Part shown: piece after piece, positions 35,329 through 44,882 of the stretch | How positions within the stretch are numbered: position 1 is the first letter of the stretch | Layout: each line of letters starts with the position of its first letter | NCBI GenBank assembly: GCA_963814905.1 | Contig: CAWFEM010000011.1 | Coordinates: forward strand, 62,001 to 126,000 | Length of the DNA: 64,000 nucleotides | Source: DASWJZ01 sp963814905 | GTDB lineage: Bacteria; Pseudomonadota; Alphaproteobacteria; Rhizobiales; Afifellaceae | Direction: 5' to 3' | Notes under the pieces: generated by a model | Seen by the model: only the letters and a program-made list of their open reading frames with translations | Told to the model about the DNA's origin: nothing | Database searches by the model: none | Program-made: the position numbers and the translations under genes

Positions 35329-38271
35329 ATGAACGACAAGAAAGCGGCGGCGGACCAGTCGAAGTCCGGCCGCGACTATTCCGAGACCCTGTTCCTGCCG
35401 AAGACGGCTTTCCCGATGCGCGCCGGACTGCCGCAGAAGGAGCCGGAGATCCGCAAGCGCTGGGATCAGATGGACCTTTATCGCCGCCAGCGCGAGGCCG
35501 CGAAGGGGCGCGAGAAGTATGTCCTCCACGACGGCCCGCCCTACGCCAACGGCCACATCCATATCGGCACAGGCCTGAACAAGATCCTGAAGGACGTGGT
35601 GGTGCGCTCGCACCAGATGCTTGGCTTCGATTCCAATTACGTGCCGGGCTGGGACTGCCACGGCCTGCCGATCGAGTGGAAGGTGGAGGAGGAGTATCGC
35701 GCCAAGGGCAAGAACAAGGACGCGGTTCCGATCAACGAGTTCCGGCACGAGTGCCGCGAGTTCGCGCGCCACTGGATGACGGTGCAGACGGAGGAGTTCA
35801 AGCGGCTTGGTGTGATCGGCGACTTCGACGATCCCTATACGACGATGTCGAACGGCGCGGAGGCGACGATCGCCGCCGAGCTGATGAAGTTCGCCATGTC
35901 GGACCAGCTCTACCGTGGCTCAAAGCCGGTGATGTGGTCGGTGGTGGAGAAGACCGCGCTTGCCGAGGCCGAGGTGGAGTACCACGACTACACATCCGAC
36001 ATGGTCTGGGTGAAGTTCCCGGTCGCGTCGGGTCCGCGCACGCTGCGCGGCGCTTCTGTGGTGATCTGGACGACGACGCCCTGGACCATCCCCGGCAACC
36101 GCGCGGTCAGCTATTCGCCGAAGATCGCTTACGGCCTCTACGAAGTCGCGGAGGCGGCGGAAGGGAACTGGGCGAAGCCCGGTGACCGTTTCGTGCTCGC
36201 CGACAGCCTGGCGGAGGACGCGATGCGGCAGGCGCGCGTTGAAAGCTACGCGCGGCTTATGGACGTGACCGCCGATGATTTCGAGACGCTGGTCGTTGCG
36301 CATCCGCTGAAGCATGCCGGCCTCGGCGGCTATCAGTTCGACGTGCCGCTCCTCCCCGGCGAGCATGTGACCGACGACGCCGGCACCGGCTTCGTCCATA
36401 CGGCGCCCGGCCACGGCCGCGAGGACTTCGAGCTTTGGATGGAGCATCGGCGCGAGCTGGAGGAGAGCGGCGTCGACACGACGATCCCCTATACCGTCGA
36501 CGCCGACGGAAAATTCACCGCCGACGCGCCCGGCTTCACCGGCCGTCAGGTCATCACCGAGAAGGGCGAGAAGGGCGACGCCAACAAGGCGGTGATCGAA
36601 GCGCTGGTGGCGGCCGGCATGCTCATCGCGCGCGGGCGCCTCAAGCACCAGTACCCGCATTCGTGGCGCTCGAAGAAGCCGGTCATCTTCCGCAACACGC
36701 CGCAATGGTTCATCCATATGGACCGCGATATCGGTGGCAAGGGCGACACCTTGCGCGCCCGTGCGCTGACGGCGATCGCCGACACGCGCTTCGTGCCCGC
36801 CGCGGGGCAGAACCGCTTGCGCGGCATGATCGAGAACCGACCCGACTGGGTGGTTTCGCGCCAGCGCGCCTGGGGCGTGCCGATCGCCGTCTTCGTCAAC
36901 CGCGACACCGGCGAGGTGTTGAAGGACGAGGCGGTGAACCAGCGCATCGTCGAGGCCTTCCGCGCGGAGGGCGCCGACGCCTGGTTTGTGGATGGCGCGA
37001 AGGAGCGCTTCCTCGGCAATGCCTTCGACGCTGCCGAATGGGACAAGGTCGACGACATTCTCGACGTCTGGTTCGATTCCGGCTCCACCCACGCTTTCGT
37101 CCTTGAAGGACGCTCGGACCTGAAGTGGCCGGCTTCGCTTTATCTGGAAGGCTCCGACCAGCATCGCGGCTGGTTCCACTCGTCGCTTCTGGAAAGCTGC
37201 GGCACGCGCGGCCGTGCGCCCTATGACGCGGTGCTCACCCACGGCTTCGTCATGGCCGAGGATGGGCGCAAGATGTCGAAGTCGCTCGGCAATCAGGTGA
37301 CGCCGCAGCAGGTGATCGAACAGTCGGGCGCCGATATCCTGCGTCTGTGGGTGGTCTCCTCCGACTATGCGGAGGATCTCCGGATCGGGCCTGAGATCAT
37401 CAAGACCAACGTCAATTCCTACCGCAAGCTCAGGAACACGATCCGCTGGATGCTCGGATCGCTGGCACACTACCGGCCGGAATCGCGCGTCGCCGAGGCG
37501 GACATGCCGGAGCTTGAGCGGCTGATGCTGTCGGAGCTCGCGCGCCTCGACGGCCTCGTGCGCGAGGCCTACCAGGCGTTCGATTTCAAGCGCGCCTATT
37601 TCGCGCTTTTCGCCTTCATGACCAACGACCTCTCCGCCTTCTATTTCGACGTCAGGAAGGACCGCCTCTATTGCGATCCGGCTTCCTCCAAGGATCGTCA
37701 CGCGGCGCTCACCGTGATCGACATCCTTTTCGATACGCTGGTGTGCTGGCTTGCGCCGATGATCCCCTTCACCTGCGACGAGGCATGGGGCGAGCGTCAC
37801 GTCGGGGCAGGCACGGTGCATCTGGAGCTCTTCCGCGACGTACCGGTGGCGTGGCGGGACGAAGCGCTTGAGGCGAAGTGGGAGCGGGTGCACCGGCTCC
37901 GCCGCGTTGTCCTCGGCGCGCTTGAAGAGGCGCGCGTCCGCAAGGAGATCGGCTCGTCGCTGGAAGCCCGCGCGATCCTCTATCTCTCCGATGCGGCGCT
38001 TCTCGCGGCGCTGCAAGGCGTCGACATGGCGGAGGTGGCGATCACGTCCGGCTTCGCGGTGCGTCCGCTTGAGGAGGCGCCGGAGACTGCGTTCCGCCTT
38101 CCGCAGGAAGCGGCTGCCGCAGTGGTGATCGAACCGGCCGCGGGAAAGAAGTGCGCGCGCTCATGGAAATATTCCGAGGAGATCGGCAGCGATCCGGACT
38201 ATCCGGACGTGACGCTGCGCGACGCCGCCGCGCTCCGCGAATACGACGCCGCGAGGCAGGCGGCGGAATGA
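35329..38271 (+). CDS. ileS: Isoleucine--tRNA ligase
   Basis: Class I synthetase charging tRNA-Ile, 980 residues. The HIGH motif appears as HIHIG (76-80) and the KMSKS motif as KMSKS (about 648-652). The editing domain has WTTTPWTIPGNRAVSY, and GWDCHGLPIEWKVE is conserved. The C-terminus ends KKCARSWKYSEEIG and lacks the usual four-cysteine zinc ribbon, as in other alphaproteobacterial enzymes. lspA overlaps its stop by four bases. Confidence 0.97.
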   Translation: MNDKKAAADQSKSGRDYSETLFLPKTAFPMRAGLPQKEPEIRKRWDQMDLYRRQREAAKGREKYVLHDGPPYANGHIHIGTGLNKILKDVVVRSHQMLGFDSNYVPGWDCHGLPIEWKVEEEYRAKGKNKDAVPINEFRHECREFARHWMTVQTEEFKRLGVIGDFDDPYTTMSNGAEATIAAELMKFAMSDQLYRGSKPVMWSVVEKTALAEAEVEYHDYTSDMVWVKFPVASGPRTLRGASVVIWTTTPWTIPGNRAVSYSPKIAYGLYEVAEAAEGNWAKPGDRFVLADSLAEDAMRQARVESYARLMDVTADDFETLVVAHPLKHAGLGGYQFDVPLLPGEHVTDDAGTGFVHTAPGHGREDFELWMEHRRELEESGVDTTIPYTVDADGKFTADAPGFTGRQVITEKGEKGDANKAVIEALVAAGMLIARGRLKHQYPHSWRSKKPVIFRNTPQWFIHMDRDIGGKGDTLRARALTAIADTRFVPAAGQNRLRGMIENRPDWVVSRQRAWGVPIAVFVNRDTGEVLKDEAVNQRIVEAFRAEGADAWFVDGAKERFLGNAFDAAEWDKVDDILDVWFDSGSTHAFVLEGRSDLKWPASLYLEGSDQHRGWFHSSLLESCGTRGRAPYDAVLTHGFVMAEDGRKMSKSLGNQVTPQQVIEQSGADILRLWVVSSDYAEDLRIGPEIIKTNVNSYRKLRNTIRWMLGSLAHYRPESRVAEADMPELERLMLSELARLDGLVREAYQAFDFKRAYFALFAFMTNDLSAFYFDVRKDRLYCDPASSKDRHAALTVIDILFDTLVCWLAPMIPFTCDEAWGERHVGAGTVHLELFRDVPVAWRDEALEAKWERVHRLRRVVLGALEEARVRKEIGSSLEARAILYLSDAALLAALQGVDMAEVAITSGFAVRPLEEAPETAFRLPQEAAAAVVIEPAAGKKCARSWKYSEEIGSDPDYPDVTLRDAAALREYDAARQAAE

Positions 38272-38765
38272 GGAACCGGGGTCGCGCCCGCGCCGTCGGC
38301 TTCTCGGTCGCGGCGCTCGGCATCCTCGTCGACCAGGCGGCGAAGCTCTGGCTGCTCGGGCCGTTCGACATGGCGGAGCGCGGCCGCGTGGCGCTGACAC
38401 CGTTCCTCGACCTCGTCCTCGTGTGGAATCGCGGCGTCAGCTATGGCCTCTTCACGCAGGACGGCGATGCCGGCCGCTGGTTTCTCGTCGCGCTTGGGAT
38501 CGTCGGCGCGGCGCTTTTCTCGTGGTGGCTGTGGATAACGCGCGGCGGGCTCGCGACCCTGTCGCTCGGGCTGGTCATCGGGGGCGCGCTTTCCAACGTC
38601 ATCGACCGGCTGGCGCACGGCGCCGTCGCGGATTTCTTCCTTTTCCACGTCGGCGCGTTCGAATGGTACGTCTTTAACCTTGCCGACGTCTGGATCGTGG
38701 CCGGGGCGATCGGCCTGGTGCTCGCCTGGGCGCTGGAGCGCCCCGAAATCGCCACGGAGACATGA
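38268..38765 (+). CDS. lspA: Lipoprotein signal peptidase II
   Basis: This aspartyl protease cleaves prolipoprotein signal peptides in the inner membrane. The 165 residues from the ATG at 38268 have four hydrophobic segments and both catalytic aspartates: Asp113 in NVIDRL and Asp140 in FNLADVWI. The start overlaps the ileS stop (ATGA). The longer open frame upstream lies inside ileS. A putative lipoprotein gene follows 92 bases on. Confidence 0.96.
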   Translation: MRNRGRARAVGFSVAALGILVDQAAKLWLLGPFDMAERGRVALTPFLDLVLVWNRGVSYGLFTQDGDAGRWFLVALGIVGAALFSWWLWITRGGLATLSLGLVIGGALSNVIDRLAHGAVADFFLFHVGAFEWYVFNLADVWIVAGAIGLVLAWALERPEIATET

Positions 38766-38857
38766 GACCGCGGCGGAGGAACGCTGTTGCGAAGCCGAGG
38801 TCGCAAGCACGGCCTTCACATGCTATAGGTTAGCGGATTCGAAGGGTTTTTATCGAA

Positions 38858-39496
38858 ATGGGGCGCCCGAAACTCTCGCAATCGCTGCTGTTCGTGGCCC
38901 TGGCGTCGCCAATGGCGCTCGGCGGCTGCGCCATGACCTCGACCTATGGCACCGGCCAAGCGCCGGAAATGGCGCTCTTCCGCGAGATGACCGGCGGCCT
39001 CCTTTCGAAAGAAAAGAAAGGGCCGATCGATTACCAGCCGCGCGCGCCGCTCGTTCTCCCGCCGAGCGGGGAGCAGCTTCCCGCGCCGGTTGAGACCGCC
39101 TCCATCACCAACCCGGATTGGCCGGTCGATTCCGAGGATCGCGCCATAATGCACGACGATGGCGACGGCAATCCCGACAATGACATCACGCGTGAGGACT
39201 ACCGGCGGCTGAAGCCTCTTGCCGGCATCCTGAGCCCGGGGACGCACCCGACACCTGCGCAGAACGATCTGCAAGCGGAGCGCGACGAATACTACCGCTT
39301 CGTCCGCCAAGGGTCGCATCGCGAGGAGTTTGCCAAGGCCGTCGCCGAGACCAAGGGCTATACCCGCAAGGAGCGGCGCTATCTGACCGATCCGCCGGAG
39401 GAGCTTCGCGAGCCCGCCGACACGGCGCCGGTCGCGGAAGTCGAGGACGGTGTGAAGAAGCGCCGGCTCTTGTGGCGTCTGTTCCCGGGTAGCTAA
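38858..39496 (+). CDS. Putative lipoprotein, family not recognised
   Basis: The product is 212 residues with a type II signal sequence: hydrophobic core LLFVALASPMAL and lipobox LGGC with Cys24. The mature part is polar, rich in Pro, Asp, Glu and Arg, with no clear domain. It includes DDGDGNPDNDITREDYRRL, an acidic stretch that could bind calcium. It follows lspA, whose enzyme would process it. The C-terminus is basic (KKRRLLWRLFPGS). Function is unknown. Confidence 0.72.
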   Translation: MGRPKLSQSLLFVALASPMALGGCAMTSTYGTGQAPEMALFREMTGGLLSKEKKGPIDYQPRAPLVLPPSGEQLPAPVETASITNPDWPVDSEDRAIMHDDGDGNPDNDITREDYRRLKPLAGILSPGTHPTPAQNDLQAERDEYYRFVRQGSHREEFAKAVAETKGYTRKERRYLTDPPEELREPADTAPVAEVEDGVKKRRLLWRLFPGS

Positions 39497-39561
39497 GCAC
39501 CTTTCCACCCCGCCGTTATTGAGTGAGAGTTGTGGGGGATTCGCACCCGCGCGAGGCCGCC

Positions 39562-41376
39562 GTGACGATCCGCCGTCTTCCAGACCACGTCATCAACCGC
39601 ATCGCTGCGGGCGAGGTCGTCGAACGTCCTGCGAGCGTGGTGAAGGAGCTCGTCGAGAACGCGCTCGACGCCGGTGCGAACCGGATCGAGATCGTGACCG
39701 CGGGCGGCGGCAAGAGCCTCATCCGAGTCGCCGACGACGGCGTCGGCATGACACGTGCCGACCTTTCTCTCGCCGTCGCCCGCCACTGCACCTCGAAGCT
39801 TGAAGGCGACGATCTCGCCGATATCGCGACGCTCGGCTTCCGCGGCGAGGCGCTTGCGTCGATCGGCGCCGTGGCGCGGCTCGACGTCGAATCGCGTCAC
39901 GCGAGCGAGGCGCATGCCTGGGCGGTCTCCGTCGAAGGCGGCAGCCTTGATGAGGCGCGGCCGGCAAGCCGCAATTCCGGCACGCAGATCGAGGTGCACG
40001 ATCTCTTCTTCGCGGTGCCGGCGCGGCTCAAGTTCCTGCGCTCCGACCGTGCCGAGGCGAACGCAGTTGCCGAAACTGTCAGGCGGCTGGCGCTGGCGCA
40101 TCCGCATGTCGGCTTCACGCTCGCGGGCGCCGACCGCATGCCGGTCGAATTCCCGCCGCGGCGGGGCGAGGGGGCTGGCGAGGCCCGGATGGCCGATGTC
40201 GTCGGCAAGGACTTCCTCGCCGATTCCATGCCGATCGAAGCGCTTCGGGAGAACGTGCGTCTCTCCGGGCGGGCGGGGCTTCCAACCTTCAACCGCGCCA
40301 ATTCGCTGCACCAGTTCATGTTCGTGAACGGAAGGCCGCTGCGCGATCCGCTGCTGACCGGCGCGCTTCGCGCCGCCTATGCCGACGTCCTCGCGCGCGA
40401 CCGCTTTCCCGTCGCCGCGCTCTTCCTTGAGCTCGACCCCGCCGAGTTCGACGTGAACGTGCACCCGGCGAAGCTGGAAGTGCGCTTCCGCGATTCCGGC
40501 CTGGTGCGCGGCCTTGTCATCGGCGCGATCCGCGACGCGCTTGCCGCGCACGGCTTCCGTGCGGCGCGAAGCATCGGCGATGACACGCTCGCCGCTTTCC
40601 GGGCGGAAGCGCCGCGGAACGGGGATGCGTCGCGCTACGCCGCCGACCGCCACGGCGCCGACCGCGGCGGCGCAGGTTGGCAAGGCTGGGCGGCGCCGGG
40701 CTTCGCGGAGGAGGCGCAAGCGGGCCTCGCCGTCGTCGACCGGCCGTCGGCCGACGCACGCGCCGCGGCGCTACCGCCTGACGAAACGGTGCTCGCCCGG
40801 CCCCTTGGCGCCGCGCGCGCGCAGCTCCACGACAACTACATCGTCGCGCAGACCAATGACGGCCTCGTCATCGTCGACCAGCACGCCGCGCACGAGCGCA
40901 TCGTCTATGAGCGGCTGAAGGCGGCGCTCGCCGGCCGCGCGGTGCCGCGCCAGATGCTCCTGATCCCGGAGGTGGTGGAGCTTCCCGCCGACGACGTGAC
41001 GCGGCTTCTCGCGCGCGCCGACGAGCTCGCCGCCGTCGGGCTCGCGATCGAGGCGTTCGGGCCGGGCGCGGTCGCCGTCACCGAGACGCCGGCGCTGCTT
41101 GGCGAGATCGATGCGGCGGCTCTCGTCCGCGACATCGCCGACGACCTTGCCGAATGGGACGCGACGACGCGGCTTTCGGAGAAGCTCGACCACGTCGCCG
41201 CGACGATGGCCTGCTACGGCTCGGTCCGCTCCGGGCGGCGGCTCCGGCCGGAGGAGATGGATGCGCTCTTACGCGAGATGGAGGCGACGCCGCAATCCGG
41301 CCAGTGCAATCACGGCCGCCCGACCTACGTAGAACTGAAGCTCGCCGACGTGGAGCGGCTTTTCGGGCGGCGGTGA
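39562..41376 (+). CDS. mutL: DNA mismatch repair protein MutL
   Basis: ATPase that links MutS to downstream mismatch repair. The N-terminal GHKL motifs are clear: VVKELVENALDAGA, VADDGVGM, and GFRGEALASIGAVA. The C-terminal part has LVIVDQHAAHERIVYERL and ACYGSVRSGRRL followed by CNHGRPTYVEL, as in endonuclease-type MutL proteins. I place the start at the GTG at 39562 (604 residues, GAGG upstream), since VTIRRLPDHVINRIAAGEVV is the usual N-terminus. An in-frame GTG at 39523 would add 13 residues. Confidence 0.95.
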   Translation: MTIRRLPDHVINRIAAGEVVERPASVVKELVENALDAGANRIEIVTAGGGKSLIRVADDGVGMTRADLSLAVARHCTSKLEGDDLADIATLGFRGEALASIGAVARLDVESRHASEAHAWAVSVEGGSLDEARPASRNSGTQIEVHDLFFAVPARLKFLRSDRAEANAVAETVRRLALAHPHVGFTLAGADRMPVEFPPRRGEGAGEARMADVVGKDFLADSMPIEALRENVRLSGRAGLPTFNRANSLHQFMFVNGRPLRDPLLTGALRAAYADVLARDRFPVAALFLELDPAEFDVNVHPAKLEVRFRDSGLVRGLVIGAIRDALAAHGFRAARSIGDDTLAAFRAEAPRNGDASRYAADRHGADRGGAGWQGWAAPGFAEEAQAGLAVVDRPSADARAAALPPDETVLARPLGAARAQLHDNYIVAQTNDGLVIVDQHAAHERIVYERLKAALAGRAVPRQMLLIPEVVELPADDVTRLLARADELAAVGLAIEAFGPGAVAVTETPALLGEIDAAALVRDIADDLAEWDATTRLSEKLDHVAATMACYGSVRSGRRLRPEEMDALLREMEATPQSGQCNHGRPTYVELKLADVERLFGRR

Positions 41377-41459
41377 GAACCGCGGTCCGCTCTGCCGCAG
41401 TGTTCGCGAGAAACCCCCGTTCGGTATAGAGTCCACGGTCCTCCCAGGAGAGAGGGCAT

Positions 41460-42911
41460 ATGACCACGATCGACGAGAAGCTTCTCGATGAGCGGCTGGC
41501 GGCGCTTGAAGCGGCGCGAGCCTGGAGCCCGCGCCTCGTATCAAAGCTCGAAGCGCACATCCGCTCAGCCGACGACGCGGCACTTCTTCGCATCAACCCC
41601 GTGCGCTTCGCGGCTGAAAAAGGGATCGGCGAGGACGAGGCGATCGACCTCTTCCTGCACGCCTCGGCGGTCGGGCTCTTCGAGATGAACTGGATCCTGC
41701 TCTGCCCGATCTGCTCCTGCGTGATCGAGAGCTTCCGGGCGCTGAAGAACCTCGAAAGCCATTGCCGCTGCACCAATTGTCACGTCGACATGGTCGCCGC
41801 GCTCGACGACATGATCGCCGTCACGTTCACGGTGAACCCGGCGATCCGCCGCATCGCCTATCACGACCCGGAAAGCCTTTCGGCGGAGGACTATTTCTTC
41901 CGCTACCGCTCGGCGGAAGAGGGGCTGATTCCGGACGGCACGCCGTTCCTCAGAGTGAAGGAGATGGTGGTCAAGGGTCTCGCTTTCATCGAGCCGGGCG
42001 AGACGGTGACGATGGAGGTCGACATCGAGGCGGGCGCGCTACGCGCCTCGAGCGTCGACAACGATGCGGGCTTTCTCTTCATCGTCGACCCGGTGCGACC
42101 GCCCGCCGATCAGCGGATCGAGATACGCTGCGACGAGAACGGCTGCGAGCCGGCGGGCGGCGACATCGCGCCCGGCAAGGTGAGGTTTTCGCTGACGAGC
42201 GCGGCCGCAAAGCGTTTCGCTTTCGATATCATCGCGCTGCCGCCGGGCGTCGATCGCCCGCCGCCGCTGCACTTCGCTCCCTACCTTTCCGGCAAGCGGC
42301 TGTTGACCATCCAGACCTTCCGCGACCTCTTCCGCTTCGAGGTGATCGGCGGCAACGAGGGGATCGGCGTGAAGGACATCGCCCTTCTCTTCACCGACTT
42401 GAAAGGCTCCACCGCGCTCTACGACCGGATCGGAGACTTGAACGCCTTCGCACTCGTGCAGCAGCATTTCGAGCAGCTGCAAGCCGTCACCGTCCGCCAC
42501 AAGGGCGCGATCATCAAGACGATCGGCGACGCCGTGATGGCGGCGTTCCTCGATCCCGCCGATGCGGTCCAGGCGGCGCTTGAGATGCGCGACGAGATCG
42601 CCGCCTTCAATCGCCGCCAGCCCGACAAGGAGCTGATCCTGAAGATCGGCGTGCACAAAGGCGCCGCGATCGCCGTCACGCTCAACGAGCGGCTCGACTA
42701 TTTCGGGCAGACCGTGAACATCGCAGCGCGCGTGCAGAATCTCGCCGAGGCGGACGAGATCGTCGTCAGCGAGGACGTCTATGATTCCGGCGACGTGAAA
42801 GAGGCGCTCGCGCCTTTCGCGGTCGAGGCGAGCCGCGCGCAACTGCGGGGCGTGCAGCAGGACTTGCAGGTGTTCCGCGTCGCACACGCGGCGGCCGTGC
42901 CCACCGCCTAA
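41460..42911 (+). CDS. Class III adenylate/guanylate cyclase with N-terminal DUF5939-like domain
   Basis: The product is 483 residues. The C-terminal cyclase domain has both metal aspartates (Asp313 in FTDLKGST and Asp357 in TIGDAVMAAF), Lys353, and the transition-state Asn420/Arg424 in TVNIAARVQ, so it should be active. The N-terminal 300 residues resemble DUF5939 and contain six cysteines (82, 85, 87, 102, 104, 107) arranged like a zinc ribbon, beginning CPIC and ending CTNC. No membrane segment is seen. It probably makes cAMP in response to an unknown cytoplasmic signal. Confidence 0.9.
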   Translation: MTTIDEKLLDERLAALEAARAWSPRLVSKLEAHIRSADDAALLRINPVRFAAEKGIGEDEAIDLFLHASAVGLFEMNWILLCPICSCVIESFRALKNLESHCRCTNCHVDMVAALDDMIAVTFTVNPAIRRIAYHDPESLSAEDYFFRYRSAEEGLIPDGTPFLRVKEMVVKGLAFIEPGETVTMEVDIEAGALRASSVDNDAGFLFIVDPVRPPADQRIEIRCDENGCEPAGGDIAPGKVRFSLTSAAAKRFAFDIIALPPGVDRPPPLHFAPYLSGKRLLTIQTFRDLFRFEVIGGNEGIGVKDIALLFTDLKGSTALYDRIGDLNAFALVQQHFEQLQAVTVRHKGAIIKTIGDAVMAAFLDPADAVQAALEMRDEIAAFNRRQPDKELILKIGVHKGAAIAVTLNERLDYFGQTVNIAARVQNLAEADEIVVSEDVYDSGDVKEALAPFAVEASRAQLRGVQQDLQVFRVAHAAAVPTA

Positions 42912-43468
42912 CTCGACCCGAAACGCGCGAAGACGAGCTGGCTCTCGCCGGACTTCCGCTGGTCGAGGGGTTGATACCCCTCCGGCAGCGCAACCTCCAC
43001 ATCCGCCCGCTCCTCCAGCACGCAGAGCGCGCCGGGCTCAAGCCAGCCGCCTTCCGCCGCGCTTTGCAGTGCGCGCTCGCCGAGCCCCTGGCCGTAAGGC
43101 GGGTCGAGGAAGGCGAGACCGAAAGGCTGGATCGTCCCAGCCTTGCCGAGGTCGACCGCGTCGCGGCGCAGGATGCGAGTGACGCCGGTCAACCCCAGCG
43201 CCTCGATATTTGTGCGCAGGAGCCCGCGCCCCTCGATGCTGGTCTCCACGAAAAGCGCCTGCGCGGCGCCGCGCGACACCGCTTCCAGTCCGAGCGCTCC
43301 GGTTCCGGCGAAGAGGTCGAGCACGCGCGTCCCCGCCTGCGGCAGGTCGTAGCCATGCTTCAGGATGTTGAAGACCGTCTCGCGCAGCCGGTCGCTGGTC
43401 GGGCGGATGGCATTTGAGCGCGGTCCGGCGAGCGGCCGGCCCCTAAGGCGACCGCCGACGATGCGCAT
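42908..43468 (-). CDS. rsmD: 16S rRNA (guanine(966)-N(2))-methyltransferase
   Basis: Rossmann methyltransferase, 186 residues from the ATG at 43468. The N-terminal RIVGGRLRGRPL and RPTSDRLRETVFNIL are RsmD hallmarks. The SAM site is VLDLFAGTGALGLEA and the catalytic motif is DPPYGQG. The start lies inside the 3' end of rluB (26-base overlap), so the two are co-transcribed. Its stop overlaps the convergent cyclase stop by four bases. Confidence 0.95.
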   Translation of the reverse strand: MRIVGGRLRGRPLAGPRSNAIRPTSDRLRETVFNILKHGYDLPQAGTRVLDLFAGTGALGLEAVSRGAAQALFVETSIEGRGLLRTNIEALGLTGVTRILRRDAVDLGKAGTIQPFGLAFLDPPYGQGLGERALQSAAEGGWLEPGALCVLEERADVEVALPEGYQPLDQRKSGESQLVFARFGSS

Positions 43469-44393
43469 CGCGCCTGCCCCGTGGCTTGTCCTCTTTTGCG
43501 GCGGGTCGTCTCGCCGCCCGCTTCTTGCCTTGCGCTGCTTTCGGCGCACGTGGCTTCGCCGGCGCGGGAATCGGCGCAGCCGCGCGGAGCGGCGCGTCGA
43601 AGTCCGCGCTCGCCGCCTTGGCAAGCTTCTCGCCGAGCTGGTCGCGCAGGACCCGGCCGCGCACTTCCTCCACCGCGCCGGGCTTCAAGTCGCCGAGTTG
43701 GAACGGCCCATAGGAGATGCGGATCAGCCGGTTCACGGAAAGCCCGAGATGCTCAAGCACGCGCCTGACCTCGCGGTTCTTGCCTTCCCTGAGGCCGATC
43801 GTCAGCCAGACATTGCTGCCTTGCGGGCGGTCGATCTTTGCTTCCACGCCGCCATAGACCATGCCGCCGATGGTGACGCCGCGGCGGAGCGCGTCGAGCG
43901 CTGCCTGCTCGACGGTCCCATGCGCGCGTACCCGGTAGCGCCGGAGCCAGCCTGTCGCCGGAAGCTCGAGCACACGCGCCAGACCGCCGTCATTGGTGAG
44001 GAGGATCAGGCCTTCCGTGGCGATGTCGAGGCGGCCGACCGTCATCACGCGCGGCAGGTCCGTTGGCAGCACGGAGAAGATCGTTGGGCGCCCCTCGGGG
44101 TCGCGGTTGGTGGTGACGAGGCCTTTTGGCTTGTGGAAGAGCCAAAGCCGCGTCCGCTCGCGCTCGGCGAGCAACGCACCGTCGACCTCGATCCTGTCCT
44201 TCGGTCCGACGATCGTCGCCGGCGTCAGGAGCTTGCGGCCGTTCAGCGTCACGCGGCCCTCCGCGATCATCCGCTCCGCGTCGCGGCGCGAGGCGAGGCC
44301 GGCACGGGCGATGCGCTTGGCGATGCGCTCGCCCTTCTCGGCCACCTTTTCCGTCATCGCCGCTTGTTTTTCCGCTTTTCCGCCGCCACTCAT
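43443..44393 (-). CDS. rluB: Pseudouridine synthase, RluB/RsuA family
   Basis: The product is 316 residues. An N-terminal S4 RNA-binding domain (about 23-70, IARAGLASRRDAERMI) precedes the catalytic domain with GRLDIATEGLILLTNDG (catalytic Asp) and REGKNREVRRVLEHLGL. The tail after residue 265 is Ala/Pro/Lys/Arg-rich, common in alphaproteobacterial homologues and likely RNA-contacting. It modifies large-subunit or small-subunit rRNA uridine; RluB is the likelier role. It is divergent from tadA with 36 bases between. Confidence 0.9.
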   Translation of the reverse strand: MSGGGKAEKQAAMTEKVAEKGERIAKRIARAGLASRRDAERMIAEGRVTLNGRKLLTPATIVGPKDRIEVDGALLAERERTRLWLFHKPKGLVTTNRDPEGRPTIFSVLPTDLPRVMTVGRLDIATEGLILLTNDGGLARVLELPATGWLRRYRVRAHGTVEQAALDALRRGVTIGGMVYGGVEAKIDRPQGSNVWLTIGLREGKNREVRRVLEHLGLSVNRLIRISYGPFQLGDLKPGAVEEVRGRVLRDQLGEKLAKAASADFDAPLRAAAPIPAPAKPRAPKAAQGKKRAARRPAAKEDKPRGRRDAHRRRSP

Positions 44394-44429
44394 GCCGGTC
44401 TCATATCAGGGGGAACCGGCCTAAGCGAG

Positions 44430-44882
44430 ATGAGTGAGCAGGCGACGAGCTTCATGGAAACGGCGCTGAAGGAAGCGGAGGCCGCCGGCGCGCGCGGTGA
44501 GATTCCCGTCGGCGCGGTCCTTGTCCGCGATGGGAAGCTTGTGGCCTCCGCCGGCAACCGCACGCGCGAGCTTTCCGACGTGACGGCGCATGCGGAGGTG
44601 ATGGCGATCCGCGCGGCGGCGGAGGCGCTCGGTTCGGAACGGCTCTCCGATTGCGATCTCTACGTGACGCTCGAGCCCTGCACGCTATGCGCCGCGGCTA
44701 TTTCCTTCGCCCGCATCCGCCGGCTCTATTACGGCGCCGGCGACCCCAAGGGCGGGGCCGTCGAGCATGGCGTCCGCTTCTTTGCCGCGTCCACCTGCCA
44801 CCATGCGCCAGAGGTTTACTCCGGAATCGGCGAGACGGCGGCGTCCGTCCTTCTTCGCCGCTTTTTTAGCGCCCTTCGCTGA
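44430..44882 (+). CDS. tadA: tRNA(adenosine(34)) deaminase
   Basis: It converts the wobble adenosine of tRNA-Arg(ACG) to inosine. The 150 residues carry the zinc and catalytic motifs His54-Ala-Glu56 and Pro83-Cys84-x2-Cys87, and the RRLYYGAGDPKGGAVEHG segment. The ATG at 44430 replaces the much longer open frame that would run through rluB antisense. Its last 198 bases are overlapped on the opposite strand by the patatin frame. Confidence 0.95.
   Translation: MSEQATSFMETALKEAEAAGARGEIPVGAVLVRDGKLVASAGNRTRELSDVTAHAEVMAIRAAAEALGSERLSDCDLYVTLEPCTLCAAAISFARIRRLYYGAGDPKGGAVEHGVRFFAASTCHHAPEVYSGIGETAASVLLRRFFSALR

Noticed and set aside
35920..38016. 698-codon minus-strand open frame inside ileS
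   Set aside because: Antisense to conserved ileS motifs, no start signal, no recognisable domain.
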